From Burkholderia diffusa (GTDB lineage Bacteria; Pseudomonadota; Gammaproteobacteria; Burkholderiales; Burkholderiaceae), in contig NZ_CABVPN010000003.1 of assembly GCF_902499115.1 (NCBI RefSeq), forward strand, positions 1 to 64,000: a stretch of 64,000 nt of DNA, given 5' to 3'. The notes beneath the pieces were generated by a model. The model searched no databases. It saw nothing but the letters and a program-made list of their open reading frames with translations, and was not told where the DNA came from. Position 1 is the stretch's first letter, and each line of letters opens with the position of its first letter. The position numbers were made by a program, and so were the translations under genes. Shown here piece by piece: positions 45,801 through 54,463 of the stretch.

Positions 45801-46124
45801 CACGTCGCGCGCGGCGCCGTCGATGTCGCGGTTCAGCCCGAACTGCAGGATGATCCGTGCGTTGCCGACGGTGCTGGTCGACGTCATTTCGCTGACGTCG
45901 GCGATCGAGCCGAGGTGCCGCTCGAGCGGGCTCGTCACGCTGGTCGCGACCGTCTCGGGACTCGCGCCGGGCAGCGACGCCTGCACCGAGATGGTCGGGA
46001 AGTCGACCTGCGGCAGCGGCGACACCGGCAGCTTGATGAATGCGAACAGGCCCGCGAGCGCGACGCCGAGCGCGAGCAGCGTCGTCGCGACCGGGCGGGT
46101 GATGAAGGGACGCGACAGGTTCAT
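42816..46124 (-). CDS. mdtC: RND multidrug efflux transporter, MdtC type
   Basis: A 1,102-residue inner-membrane proton-driven pump with 12 membrane segments and two large periplasmic loops. It starts MNLSRPFITRPVATTLLALG, with GFVVDDAIVVLENI (proton-relay Asp pair) and IGIVKKNAIMMVDFA. It is longer than E. coli MdtC (about 1,025). The extra length is a Ser/Ala/Thr-rich insert at about residues 771-843 in the second periplasmic region. It follows mdtB by 3 bases. As in MdtABC/MuxABC it should work as a heteromultimer with MdtB. No outer-membrane channel gene is adjacent. Confidence 0.92.
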   Translation of the reverse strand: MNLSRPFITRPVATTLLALGVALAGLFAFIKLPVSPLPQVDFPTISVQASLPGASPETVATSVTSPLERHLGSIADVSEMTSTSTVGNARIILQFGLNRDIDGAARDVQAAINAARADLPASLKSNPTYRKVNPADSPIMVVSLTSETSSPAKLYDAASTVLQQSLSQIDGVGQVSVSGSANPAVRVELEPHALFHYGIGLEDVRAALASANANSPKGAIEFGPKHYQLYTNDQASQASQYSDLVVAYRNGAAVRLSDLSEVVDGVEDLRNLGLSNGKRAVLVILYRSPGANIIETIDRVRAALPQLTASLPADITVTPVLDRSTTIRASLKDTEHTLLIAVSLVVMVVFLFLRNWRATLIPSVAVPISIIGTFGAMYLLGFSIDNLSLMALIVATGFVVDDAIVVLENITRHIENGKPRLQAAFDGAREVGFTVLSMSISLVAVFLPILLMGGIVGRLFREFALTLSLAIGVSLAVSLTVTPMMCARLLRESHEVQEEGRLGRFLERFFTRMQRGYERTLSWALRRPLLVLLILFATIGLNVYLYIVVPKGFFPQQDTGLMIGGIQADQSTSFQAMKLKFSEMMRIVQANPNVKSVAGFTGGTQTNSGFMFVTLKDRTERKLSADQVIQQLRKPLADVAGARTFLQAAQDIRVGGRQSNAQYQFTLLGDSSAELYKWGPLLTEALQKRAELTDVNSDQQQGGLEAMVTIDRATAARLGIKPAQIDNTLYDAFGQRQVSTIYNPLNQYHVVMEVAPKYWQSPEMLNQVWISTSGGSANGSQTTNAAAGTFVATSAGTSSAGTAATSAAAIASDSARNQALNSIASSGKSSASSGAAVSTSKSTMIPLSAIATFGPSTTPLSVNHQGLFVATTISFNLPPGVSLSQATQVIYQTMAQIGVPPTIVGSFQGTAQAFQQSLNNQPILILAALLAVYIVLGILYESYIHPITILSTLPSAGVGALLALLLFKTEFSIIALIGVILLIGIVKKNAIMMVDFAIDQTRNGNKSSFDAIHEACLLRFRPIMMTTMAALLGALPLAFGHGDGAELRAPLGIAIAGGLIMSQVLTLYTTPVVYLYMDRFRVWGEKRRNRRGNSGGPAVAGE

Positions 46125-46127
46125 CGC

Positions 46128-49100
46128 TTATGCGCCCGTGTGCTTGCCGGTGTCGCGGCCGGGGCCGTGCCGTTCGAACCAGTCGCGCACGCGCCGTGCG
46201 AGGCTGTCGAAGCCGAGGTAGATCACCGGCGTCGTGAACAGCGTCAGCACCTGCGACACGATCAGGCCGCCCGCGATCGCGATCCCGAGCGGCTGGCGCA
46301 GCTCGGAGCCCGCGCCGGCGCCGACGATCAGCGGCACCGCGCCGAGCAGCGCGGCGAGCGTCGTCATCAGGATCGGCCGGAAGCGCAGCAGGCACGCCTG
46401 GTAGATCGCCTCACGCGGCGGTTTGCCTTCGACGCGCTCGGCCTCGAGCGCGAAGTCGATCATCATGATCGCGTTCTTCTTCACGATGCCGATCAGCAGC
46501 ACGATCCCGATGATCCCGATGATGTCGAGGTCGTGCCCGGTGATCATCAGCGCGAGCAGCGCGCCGACGCCGGCCGACGGCAGCGTCGACAGGATCGTGA
46601 TCGGGTGGATGTAGCTCTCGTATAGCACGCCGAGCACGATGTACATCGTGACGACCGCCGCGAGGATCAGGAGCAGCTGGTTCGACAGCGATGCCTGGAA
46701 CGCGAGCGCCGCGCCCTGGAGGCGCGTCTGGAACGAGCCGGGCAGGCCGATGTCCTTCTCGGCGGCGTCGATCGCCTTCACGGCTTCGCCGAGCGACGCG
46801 CCCGGTGCGAGGTTGAACGAGACCGTCGTCGACGGGAACTGCGACAGGTGCGCGACGAGCAGCGGCGACGGCCGTTCATGGAACGACGCGATCGACGACA
46901 GCGGCACCTGGCCGCCACCCGCTGACGGCAGGTAGATGTCGTTCAGCGATTCGGCGTAATGCTGCTCCTTCGGCTCCGACTCGAGAATCACGCGGTACTG
47001 GTTCGACTGCGTGAAGATGGTCGACACGATGCGCTGGCCGAACGCGTCGTACAGCGCGTTGTCGACGGTCGCCGGCGTGATGCCGAAGCGCGCGGCACTC
47101 GCGCGGTCGATCTCGATGTAGACCGACTGGCCGTTGCTCTGCAGGTTGGTCGCGACGTCGGCGAGCGACGGCTCCTTCTGCAGCCGCGTGACGAGCTTCG
47201 GCACCCAGGTCGCGAACTCGTCCGGGTTCGGGCTCGTCAGCATGAACTGGTACTGCGTCGGGCTCACGGTCGAGTCGATCGTCAGGTCCTGCACCGACTG
47301 CATGAAGAGCGTGATGCCGGTCACGTTCGCGACACGCTGCTGCAGGTTGCGGATGATCTGCGCGGCCGACTCGGCGCGCTCGTCGCGCGCCTTCAGGTTG
47401 ATCAGCATCCGGCCGCTGTTCAGCGTGATGTTGCTGCCGTCGACGCCGATGAACGACGTGAGGCTTTCGACGTTCGGATCCTTCAGGATCTCGGCCGCGA
47501 GCGCCTGCTGGCGTTCGGCCATCGCGCCGTACGAGATCGACTGCGGCGCCTGCGTGATCGCCTGGATCACGCCGGTATCCTGCGCGGGGAAGAAGCCTTT
47601 CGGCACGTACACGTAGAGCAGGGCGGTGAGCCCGAGCGTCAGCAGCGCGACGACGAGCGTCGAGCGCTGGCGGTTCAGCACCCATTCGAGCGCGACCGCG
47701 TAGCGCGCGATCACCCAGTCGATCGCGCGGTGCACGCGCGCCTCGAAGCGGTGGCTTTCGGGCGGCGGCGAGTGACGCAGCAGCTTCGCGCACATCATCG
47801 GCACGAGCGTGAGCGACACGATCGCCGAGATCACGATCGTCACTGCGAGTGTGATCGCGAACTCGTGAAACAGCCGGCCGACCACGTCGCCCATGAACAG
47901 CAGCGGGATCAGCACCGCGATCAGCGACACCGTCAACGATATGATCGTGAAGCCGATCTGCCGCGAGCCCTTCAGCGCGGCCTCGAGCCCCGAATCGCCT
48001 TCCTCGACGTAGCGCGCGATGTTCTCGATCATCACGATCGCGTCGTCGACGACGAAGCCGGTCGCGATGGTGAGCGCCATCAGCGACAGGTTGTTCAGCG
48101 AGAAGCCGGCCATGTACATCACCGCGAGCGTGCCGATCAGCGACAGCGGCACCGACAGGCTCGGGATGATCGTCGCGTAGACGTTCGCGAGGAACAGGTA
48201 CATCACCAGTACGACGAGCCCGACCGCGAGCAGCAGCTCGAACTGCACGTCGCGCACGGCGGCGCGGATCATCGTCGTGCGGTCGGTGACGATCTGCACG
48301 TCGAGCGCGGCGGGCAGCGTCTCCTGCAGCTTCGGCAGTTGCGCCTTGATCGCGTCGACGGTCGCGATCACGTTCGCGCCCGGCTGGCGCTGCACGTTCA
48401 GGATGATCGCGGGCTCCGAGTTCACCCACGCGCCGAGCTTGGTGTTCTCCGAGCCGGCGACGACCTTCGCGACGTCGGTCAGCATCACCGGACGGCCGCT
48501 CTTGTAGGCGACGACCGCGTCGTTGTATTGATCGGCGCTGGTGAGCTGGTCGTTCGCGTTGATCGTGTACGCGCGCGTCGGGCCGTCGAAGTTGCCTTTC
48601 GGCGTGTTCACGTTCAGGTTCGAGATCGTCGTGCGCAGGTCGTCGAGGTTCATCCCGTACTGCGCGAGCGCGGTCGGGTTCGCCTGGATCCGCACGGCCG
48701 GCCGGTTGCCGCCCGACAGGCTGACGAGGCCGACACCCGCGATCTGCGAGATCTTCATCGCGAGGCGCGTGTCGGTCAGGTCCTGCACCTGCGTGAGCGG
48801 CAAGGTCTTCGACGTGATGGCCAGCGTCAGCACCGGCGCGTCGGCCGGGTTGACCTTCGCGTAGATCGGCGGGGCGGGCAGATCGGACGGCAGCAGGTTG
48901 CCGGCCGCGTTGATCGCGGCCTGCACTTCCTGTTCGGCGATGTCGAGCGGCAGGTCGAGCGAGAACTGCAGCGTGATCACCGACGCGCCGGCCGAGCTTT
49001 GCGACGACATCTGGTTCAGCGACGGCATCTGGCCGAACTGCCGCTCCAGCGGCGCGGTGACCGACGACGTCATCACCTCCGGGCTCGCGCCCGGATAGAA

Positions 49101-49247
49101 GGTCTGGACCTGGATCGTCGGGTAGTCGACTTCGGGCAGCGCGGCGAGCGGCAGGAAGCGCAGCGCGACGAGGCCGGCCAGCATGATCGCCGCCATCAGG
49201 AGGGCGGTGCCGACAGGCCGGAGAATGAAGAGGCGGGACGGATTCAT
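46128..49247 (-). CDS. mdtB: RND multidrug efflux transporter, MdtB type
   Basis: A 1,039-residue RND pump subunit with the usual 12 membrane segments. It starts MNPSRLFILRPVGTALLMAA, with the TM4 GFVVDDAIVMIENIARY and IGIVKKNAIMMIDFALE. Length matches E. coli MdtB (1,040). It lies 15 bases after mdtA and 3 bases before mdtC. It forms the B2C1-type pump with MdtC in the characterised family; substrates often include bile salts, novobiocin and flavonoids. Confidence 0.92.
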   Translation of the reverse strand: MNPSRLFILRPVGTALLMAAIMLAGLVALRFLPLAALPEVDYPTIQVQTFYPGASPEVMTSSVTAPLERQFGQMPSLNQMSSQSSAGASVITLQFSLDLPLDIAEQEVQAAINAAGNLLPSDLPAPPIYAKVNPADAPVLTLAITSKTLPLTQVQDLTDTRLAMKISQIAGVGLVSLSGGNRPAVRIQANPTALAQYGMNLDDLRTTISNLNVNTPKGNFDGPTRAYTINANDQLTSADQYNDAVVAYKSGRPVMLTDVAKVVAGSENTKLGAWVNSEPAIILNVQRQPGANVIATVDAIKAQLPKLQETLPAALDVQIVTDRTTMIRAAVRDVQFELLLAVGLVVLVMYLFLANVYATIIPSLSVPLSLIGTLAVMYMAGFSLNNLSLMALTIATGFVVDDAIVMIENIARYVEEGDSGLEAALKGSRQIGFTIISLTVSLIAVLIPLLFMGDVVGRLFHEFAITLAVTIVISAIVSLTLVPMMCAKLLRHSPPPESHRFEARVHRAIDWVIARYAVALEWVLNRQRSTLVVALLTLGLTALLYVYVPKGFFPAQDTGVIQAITQAPQSISYGAMAERQQALAAEILKDPNVESLTSFIGVDGSNITLNSGRMLINLKARDERAESAAQIIRNLQQRVANVTGITLFMQSVQDLTIDSTVSPTQYQFMLTSPNPDEFATWVPKLVTRLQKEPSLADVATNLQSNGQSVYIEIDRASAARFGITPATVDNALYDAFGQRIVSTIFTQSNQYRVILESEPKEQHYAESLNDIYLPSAGGGQVPLSSIASFHERPSPLLVAHLSQFPSTTVSFNLAPGASLGEAVKAIDAAEKDIGLPGSFQTRLQGAALAFQASLSNQLLLILAAVVTMYIVLGVLYESYIHPITILSTLPSAGVGALLALMITGHDLDIIGIIGIVLLIGIVKKNAIMMIDFALEAERVEGKPPREAIYQACLLRFRPILMTTLAALLGAVPLIVGAGAGSELRQPLGIAIAGGLIVSQVLTLFTTPVIYLGFDSLARRVRDWFERHGPGRDTGKHTGA

Positions 49248-49262
49248 CGAGCGGCCCGCGCG

Positions 49263-50636
49263 TTACTGGGCCGCGGGGGCCGCAGCCTGCGACGCGTCGT
49301 GCTTGTGTCCGCCACGGTGGGCGGCCGCACCCGATGCGCCGGACGCCGCACCGGCGCCATGCGCGCCCGACGCGCCTTTCGGCTTGTCGGCCGGGATCGT
49401 GATCTTCGCGCCTTCGCGCAGCCGGTCGGAGCCGTCGGTGACCACGCGCTCGCCGATCGCGACGCCGCTGACGATGCTCGTGCGCTCGCCGTCGACCGGG
49501 CCGACCTTGACCTTGCGCACCGTCACCGTGTTGTCGGGTTTCACGATGTACACGAACTGGCCGATCGAGCCCGTCAGCACGGCGGCCGTCGGCACGATCG
49601 TCGCATTGCGCATCACGTCGACCAGCAGCCGCGTGTTCACGAACTGATTCGGAAACAGCAAGCCTTCCTTGTTGTCGAAGGTCGCGCGCAGCTTGACCGT
49701 GCCGGTGCTCGTGTCGATCTGGTTGTCGAGCGTTTCGAGCGAACCCGTCTCGAGCGGCACGGTGTTGTTGCGATTGTAAGCGGTGACCGACAGTTTCTGG
49801 CCCGCGTTTACCTGCTTCACGATCTGCGGCAGGTTGTCCTCCGAGGTCGTGAAGATCACGCTCATCGGCTGCAGTTGCGTGATCACGACGATCCCGTTCG
49901 TGTCGCCCGCAGTCACGTAGTTGCCGGGGTCGACCTGGCGCAGGCCGACGCGGCCCGACACGGGCGCCGTGATGCGCGCGTACGTGAGGTTCAGTTTCGC
50001 GGAGTCGATCGCTGCCTGGTCGGTCTTCACCGTTCCTTCGTATTGCTTGACGAGTGACGCCTGGGTGTCGACCGTCTGCGACGCGATCGAGTCCTGCGAC
50101 AGCAGCGTCTGGTAGCGCTTCAGGTCGATGCGGGCCGTCGCGAGCAGCGCCGAGTCGCGCGCGTGCGTGCCTTCGGCATTCTCGAGCGCGACCTGGTACG
50201 GGCGCGGGTCGATCTGCGCGAGCAGGTCGCCTTTCTTGACGATCTGGCCTTCCCGGAACGCGACCGACTGCAGATAACCCGACAACTGCGTCTTGACAGT
50301 CACGCTCGCGAGCGGCGTCACGGTGCCGAGCGCGGACAGCACGATCGGCATCTCGCCCTGCGTCGCGGTCGCGACCGATACGGGCTGCGGAACGTTCGCC
50401 ATGGCGGCGGGGCCGCCGCGGCCGCGATGGCCGTTACTGCCGCCGGCGCTCGCGCCGGAGGCCGCGTTGCCTGCCGCCGACGCGTCCGCCTGCGTACGGC
50501 TCCACGGGTGCCACCACAGCAAGCCGCCGATGACGACGACCGCGAGCGTCCCGATCACCAGCGTGCGGCGCGGGCGGCGCGCGGCGGGGGAGGCGGGATC
50601 CTTCGAAGGGGGCGTGGGCTTTTGTTGGTTGTCCAT
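49263..50636 (-). CDS. mdtA: RND periplasmic adaptor, MdtA type
   Basis: A 457-residue membrane-fusion protein. It has an N-terminal membrane anchor (RTLVIGTLAVVVIGGLLW), a Gly/Ser/Ala-rich linker, a lipoyl/hairpin region (SVTVKTQLSGYLQSVAF, GDLLAQIDPRPYQVALENAEG) and beta-barrel parts (ARITAPVSGRVGLRQVDPGNYV). It links the pump to an outer-membrane channel. It is the first gene of mdtABC. The 251 bases upstream, shared with the end of the IclR gene, include a TTGAAA hexamer near 50840 but no certain promoter. Confidence 0.92.
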   Translation of the reverse strand: MDNQQKPTPPSKDPASPAARRPRRTLVIGTLAVVVIGGLLWWHPWSRTQADASAAGNAASGASAGGSNGHRGRGGPAAMANVPQPVSVATATQGEMPIVLSALGTVTPLASVTVKTQLSGYLQSVAFREGQIVKKGDLLAQIDPRPYQVALENAEGTHARDSALLATARIDLKRYQTLLSQDSIASQTVDTQASLVKQYEGTVKTDQAAIDSAKLNLTYARITAPVSGRVGLRQVDPGNYVTAGDTNGIVVITQLQPMSVIFTTSEDNLPQIVKQVNAGQKLSVTAYNRNNTVPLETGSLETLDNQIDTSTGTVKLRATFDNKEGLLFPNQFVNTRLLVDVMRNATIVPTAAVLTGSIGQFVYIVKPDNTVTVRKVKVGPVDGERTSIVSGVAIGERVVTDGSDRLREGAKITIPADKPKGASGAHGAGAASGASGAAAHRGGHKHDASQAAAPAAQ

Positions 50637-50887
50637 CGTGTTCTGTCAGGAAGACGGCGCGGCGGGCCGGGAGACGAGCCTGGGGCGGCGCGTGGGCATG
50701 CGGTGCCGGAGGGCCGGCTCGGTCCGGGCCCTTCCGGTCCGCGCGGGAAAAAGAAAAGAGCGGTGCGCGCCGCGGATGCGGCGCGACGATGGGCATGATG
50801 CTACGTCCCGTCCCCGTTACAGTCCAGTCGTCTATCTTTCAACGGGTTACGGTCGTTACATAAGGCGACAGGACGATGACGGACCGA

Positions 50888-51712
50888 TTACACGGCGCTG
50901 CGCCGGGCTGGCGCGCCGCCGATCTCGCGGGTGATTTTCGCGATGCATTCGTGCAACGCGGGCACCACGTGTTCCTGCAGCCATTCGGGCGGGCACTGAC
51001 TGGATGCGCCGCCGCAGTTCACCGAATAGCGCTGGCCCGACGGGCCGACGAAACCGGCCGCGACCGCGTTCAGCCCTTCACGCCATTCGCCGATCGCGAT
51101 CGCATGGCCCGCGCGCATCGCGTCCTCGAGACCGGGGGTCAGGCGCGCCGATACGTGCGGCCAGTCATCGCCGGCCGTCGCGCGCAGCGCGTCGAGCAGC
51201 GCGCGGCGCTCGTCGTCCTCCAGTGCCGCGAGATACGCGCGGCCGACCGCGGTGCGTGCGATGTCCATCCGCGAGCCGATCTCGAGGCGCGTGACGAGCA
51301 CGGCCGAGCGCGGCCGGATCACGTCGATCGCGACCATGTCGAGCCGGTCGCGCACCGCGAGGTGCACCGACAGCGACGTGCGCTCGGCGAGTTCGATCAT
51401 GAACGGCCGCGAGCGCGCGCGGATGTCGAAGTTGCGCAGGAAGCCGTGGCTCAGCTCCAGGACCGACGCAGTCAGCACGAAGCGCTCGCTGTCGGGCAAC
51501 TGGAACAGGAAGCCGGCGCTGACGAGGGTCGCCGTGATGCGTGACACGGTCGGCTTCGGGATGCCCGTCAATTCGGTGAGCTCGCGGTTGCTGACCGGGG
51601 CGTCGGCGGCCGCGATGCGCCGCAGCACGGCGAGGCCGCGCGCGAGCGCGGTGATCTCGTCCGGCGACGATTCGCGGTCTCGGGGCGCGGGAGGCGTTAC
51701 AGGTGTCGACAC
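50888..51712 (-). CDS. IclR-family transcriptional regulator
   Basis: A 274-residue regulator with an N-terminal winged helix (LARGLAVLRRIAAADAPVSN, LTGIPKPTVSRITATLVSAGF) and a C-terminal IclR effector domain (RTSLSVHLAVRDRLDMVAID, RTAVGRAYLAAL, GLNAVAAGFVGPSG). It starts with GTG at 51712. It is encoded upstream of mdtA on the same strand, about 250 bases away. It may control the efflux genes or a distant catabolic locus; no effector can be inferred. Confidence 0.88.
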   Translation of the reverse strand: MSTPVTPPAPRDRESSPDEITALARGLAVLRRIAAADAPVSNRELTELTGIPKPTVSRITATLVSAGFLFQLPDSERFVLTASVLELSHGFLRNFDIRARSRPFMIELAERTSLSVHLAVRDRLDMVAIDVIRPRSAVLVTRLEIGSRMDIARTAVGRAYLAALEDDERRALLDALRATAGDDWPHVSARLTPGLEDAMRAGHAIAIGEWREGLNAVAAGFVGPSGQRYSVNCGGASSQCPPEWLQEHVVPALHECIAKITREIGGAPARRSAV

Positions 51713-51898
51713 GAGGGATTCTCTCTATTTCCGAAACTCGATTTCAATTTTGTTGGTATTGTAGGATGATTGTCAAAAGATGCATGTTCCATGGGTGAAT
51801 CGTTCATCGGATGAGATTTTACGGGTTCACCCTTGGTTTATTAGGAAAGCGCTCAAATGAGCATTGCCGGAAAGCGAGCAGACCGGTGCAAATACCGC

Positions 51899-52060
51899 TT
51901 GACTTGTCGGGCGGAAACGGAAAGAATGTCTCACGTTTTCGAAACATCGTTTCAGGAGTTTAACCGGCAACGGTGTTTCGCGCAGTCTCTCAGGTTCTAG
52001 CACGGCCCTCGGAATGGCTAGAACTTTTTTAGCGCCACGGTCTCCGTGGCGCTTTTTTTT
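51899..52060 (+). ncRNA. Candidate small RNA with tandem terminators
   Basis: A TTGACT hexamer (51899-51904) and AAGAAT (51922-51927) are 17 bases apart and would start an RNA near 51934. It ends in two back-to-back intrinsic terminators: GTTCTAGC / GCTAGAAC (51994-52024, then six T) and AGCGCCACGG / CCGTGGCGCT (52031-52053, then seven T). No known gene lies between. A 19-codon frame starting with GTG (51973-52032) is present but has poor ribosome-site spacing. This is a prediction from sequence signals only. Confidence 0.5.
52031..52060 (+). terminator. Strong intrinsic terminator
   Basis: A perfect 10-bp stem with a 3-base loop (TCT) runs directly into a T tract. It is the second of two tandem terminators closing the candidate small RNA. 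Confidence 0.85.
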
Positions 52061-52160
52061 GCCCGTCCGCCGGACGCGTCAGGTCCGTATTATCCCCCGA
52101 TCGCTGAAATCGCCCGTTCGACCGGGCTCGTGCGCACTCGCGTGCGCGTGGCGCGCGCAA

Positions 52161-52193
52161 AAAAAAGCGCGATGCCCGCAATGGGCATCGCGC
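52161..52193 (-). terminator. Terminator of the phoX gene
   Basis: On the minus strand an 11-bp perfect stem (GCGCGATGCCC / GGGCATCGCGC, loop of 5) is followed by eight T. It lies about 120 bases past the end of phoX and faces the candidate small RNA terminators. Confidence 0.85.
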
Positions 52194-52310
52194 GTAAACC
52201 GGCGTGGAGCGCCGACGAATGAACGGTGATGAAGAAAGGGACGCCCAGTCAGGGACGCCCGGTCAGGGGCGGCCTGCCAGGGGCGCTGCCCCCCCCCTCG
52301 TGCGAAGCGG

Positions 52311-54269
52311 TCAGGCCTTCGCGAGCTTGATGCTGGTCGGCTCGGCCGTCAGGTAGCCGACGCTGGCGCCGAAGCGATCCTTGAAGTTCGCGCGCACGAG
52401 CGGATCGAGCGTCGGCTTGACCTTGTCGTGCAGCGGTGACTCCCAGTCGCCCGCGTGCTGGAAGTTGCTCATGATGTAGGTCCAGCCGTTGATCTCGTCG
52501 ACCGCGTGCAGGCCCGTCGATTCGGCGCCGGCCGGGCACGACAGCACGCGCGCGAGCGACTTCGTGTCGACGTTGTACGCCCACAGGAAGTTGTTGACGT
52601 GCATGCCCGAGTCTTCGCCGATGAAGAGCGTGCGCAGCTTCTCGGAGAACTTCAGGTTGTCGGGGTTCGCGATCTTGTCCGGGTTCGCCAGGTTGCCGAG
52701 CGCATCGGCCGCGGCGAGGTCCTCGCCGACGAGCGCGGCCGGCGCGCCCATGTCGACCGGCACCCACTCGCTGTCGATCGCGCCGCCCGTCGTGTCGCGC
52801 TGGCCGGCCTTCAGGTTCAGCGCGTAGACCGCGCCCGAGGCGATCTTCTTGTCGACCGCGACGTCGCGCGACGCCGCGTTGCCCTGGACCATCGACGTCT
52901 CGATCCGCGACATCGCCGTGTAGACGATCTTGTCCTTCGCGTTCACGGTCGTGCCTTCGAGCTTCGTGAACGCCATGCTGCCGCCGAGCAGCGCCGCGTA
53001 GCGGTGCGTCTCGAGGAACGCGGCCGCTTTTTCCATGCCCGGCTTCACGCGGATCCAGTTGAACTTGCCGCCGAAATGGATCTTCGTGTAGCTCGCATCG
53101 TTCGGGTCGGTGGTCACCAGGTCCATGATGTCCGACGCCTTCAGCGTGTTCGCGAGCGTTTCGATCTCGCCGCTGGTCGCATGGCCGATCCTGATCCACG
53201 TGAGCGTCGCGGTGCCGGCGCCGGCCGATGACGTCTGCGTCCACTTCGCGACGTACAGCGTGCCGGCCGACAGGTCGGCCGCCTTGTCGGCGACGAACAT
53301 GAACAGGCCGCCGTTGGTGGCGTCGTCGCCCATCATCACGGTGCGCTGGTCCGGCATCACCTGGATCAGCTCGTGCGAGATGCGGCCGAGGCAGTAGTGC
53401 TTCTTCACGGTGCCGGTGCCGTCCGGATTCACGGTGATCTCGGGCAGGTGGCCGTAGTGGTAGGGGTTCGCCTTCGTCTCGTCACCGAACGTGTTCTTGC
53501 TGAACGCCTTGAACTGCGCGTCGGTCGCGGCCTTCGTCGCGTCCGGCTCGTATTCCTCGCTCGACAGGTGCGTGCCCCACGGCGACAGGCTCGCGCCGCA
53601 GGTGATCCACAGGCCGTGCGCCTTCGACGTGTCGACGTTGTGGTACTTCACGACCTTCAGCGCGCCGGTGGACGGATCCTGGTCGAGCGTGAGCACGGCG
53701 ATCGGCGACGGCAGCTGGCCGTACTGCGACGCGCTCGCCTGGTCGCGCGTCGTGTATTCGAACTGCACGACCGCGAACACCGTGTTGCCCTTCACGCCGG
53801 GCACGTTCGCATTTTTCAGCGTCAGCAGCGAGCTGCCGTCCGGGCAGTCGGAATAGAACTGGCGCTCCTTGCCGGCCACCGAGCGATCGATGATCGGCTG
53901 GTTGTTGATGTCGTAGTAGCCGCCCGCGAGCGTCGTGCCGCCCTTGCCGTCCGGCACCATGTCGCCCGTCACGAAGAACGGCCGGTACGCGAGCTTGAAG
54001 TTGCGCGACGAGCCGTCCGAGAAGGACACCGACAGCGTCGAACCGACCGTCGTCGTGGCCATCGCGGCCGCGTTGTCGAGCGTGGGCGCGGCCATCGCCG
54101 AGAACGCCGCCGACGTGTACGCGGCGGCGGCCGGCGTCGCCGCCGGATTGTCGTCGCCGCCGCAACCTGTCAGCAGGGCCGGCAGCGCGAGGCCGGAGAG
54201 GGGCAGCATGGGTGCGCCGGCGAGGATCTTCAGGGCCTGACGACGGGAAGCATTGGGCAACGCGGGCAT
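52311..54269 (-). CDS. phoX: PhoX-family alkaline phosphatase, Tat-exported lipoprotein-like
   Basis: A 652-residue DUF839/PhoX phosphatase, releasing phosphate from organic phosphoesters outside the cytoplasm. The N terminus has a twin-arginine signal (ASRRQALKILAG) and a lipobox-like ALLTGCGG near residue 36, so it may be a Tat lipoprotein. Family regions: HGLWITCGASLSPWGTHLSSEEYEPD, YGHLPEITVNPDG and MMGDDATNGGLFMFVAD, which supply metal ligands. Calcium and iron dependence is known for PhoX and is not shown here. It lies alone with its own terminator. The 194 bases before amtB hold no gene. Confidence 0.87.
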   Translation of the reverse strand: MPALPNASRRQALKILAGAPMLPLSGLALPALLTGCGGDDNPAATPAAAAYTSAAFSAMAAPTLDNAAAMATTTVGSTLSVSFSDGSSRNFKLAYRPFFVTGDMVPDGKGGTTLAGGYYDINNQPIIDRSVAGKERQFYSDCPDGSSLLTLKNANVPGVKGNTVFAVVQFEYTTRDQASASQYGQLPSPIAVLTLDQDPSTGALKVVKYHNVDTSKAHGLWITCGASLSPWGTHLSSEEYEPDATKAATDAQFKAFSKNTFGDETKANPYHYGHLPEITVNPDGTGTVKKHYCLGRISHELIQVMPDQRTVMMGDDATNGGLFMFVADKAADLSAGTLYVAKWTQTSSAGAGTATLTWIRIGHATSGEIETLANTLKASDIMDLVTTDPNDASYTKIHFGGKFNWIRVKPGMEKAAAFLETHRYAALLGGSMAFTKLEGTTVNAKDKIVYTAMSRIETSMVQGNAASRDVAVDKKIASGAVYALNLKAGQRDTTGGAIDSEWVPVDMGAPAALVGEDLAAADALGNLANPDKIANPDNLKFSEKLRTLFIGEDSGMHVNNFLWAYNVDTKSLARVLSCPAGAESTGLHAVDEINGWTYIMSNFQHAGDWESPLHDKVKPTLDPLVRANFKDRFGASVGYLTAEPTSIKLAKA

Positions 54270-54463
54270 GTGGAGTCCAGTTTCGAATGTTGGAAGAATC
54301 GCCTTTCGCGCAGCAGGCGATCAGCAAGCATTGCGAAGGCAAGTTGAAAACTGGACCGAAGTTTAGGGGCGCTCGATGAAAGTTTTTTGAATTGAAAACG
54401 TAATGATGCGTTTGGGCGTCCGTCAGGCGGGCTGCCGGACGCCGATCGGACGCGTATTCGCGC

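Noticed and set aside
46959..50057. 1,032-codon plus-strand frame over mdtB and mdtA
   Set aside because: Same kind of antisense shadow; the minus-strand genes have unmistakable RND motifs.
51973..52032. 19-codon GTG frame as a real leader peptide
   Set aside because: Spacing from the AGGAG is about 14 bases and the frame ends inside a terminator. Kept only as a remark on the candidate RNA.
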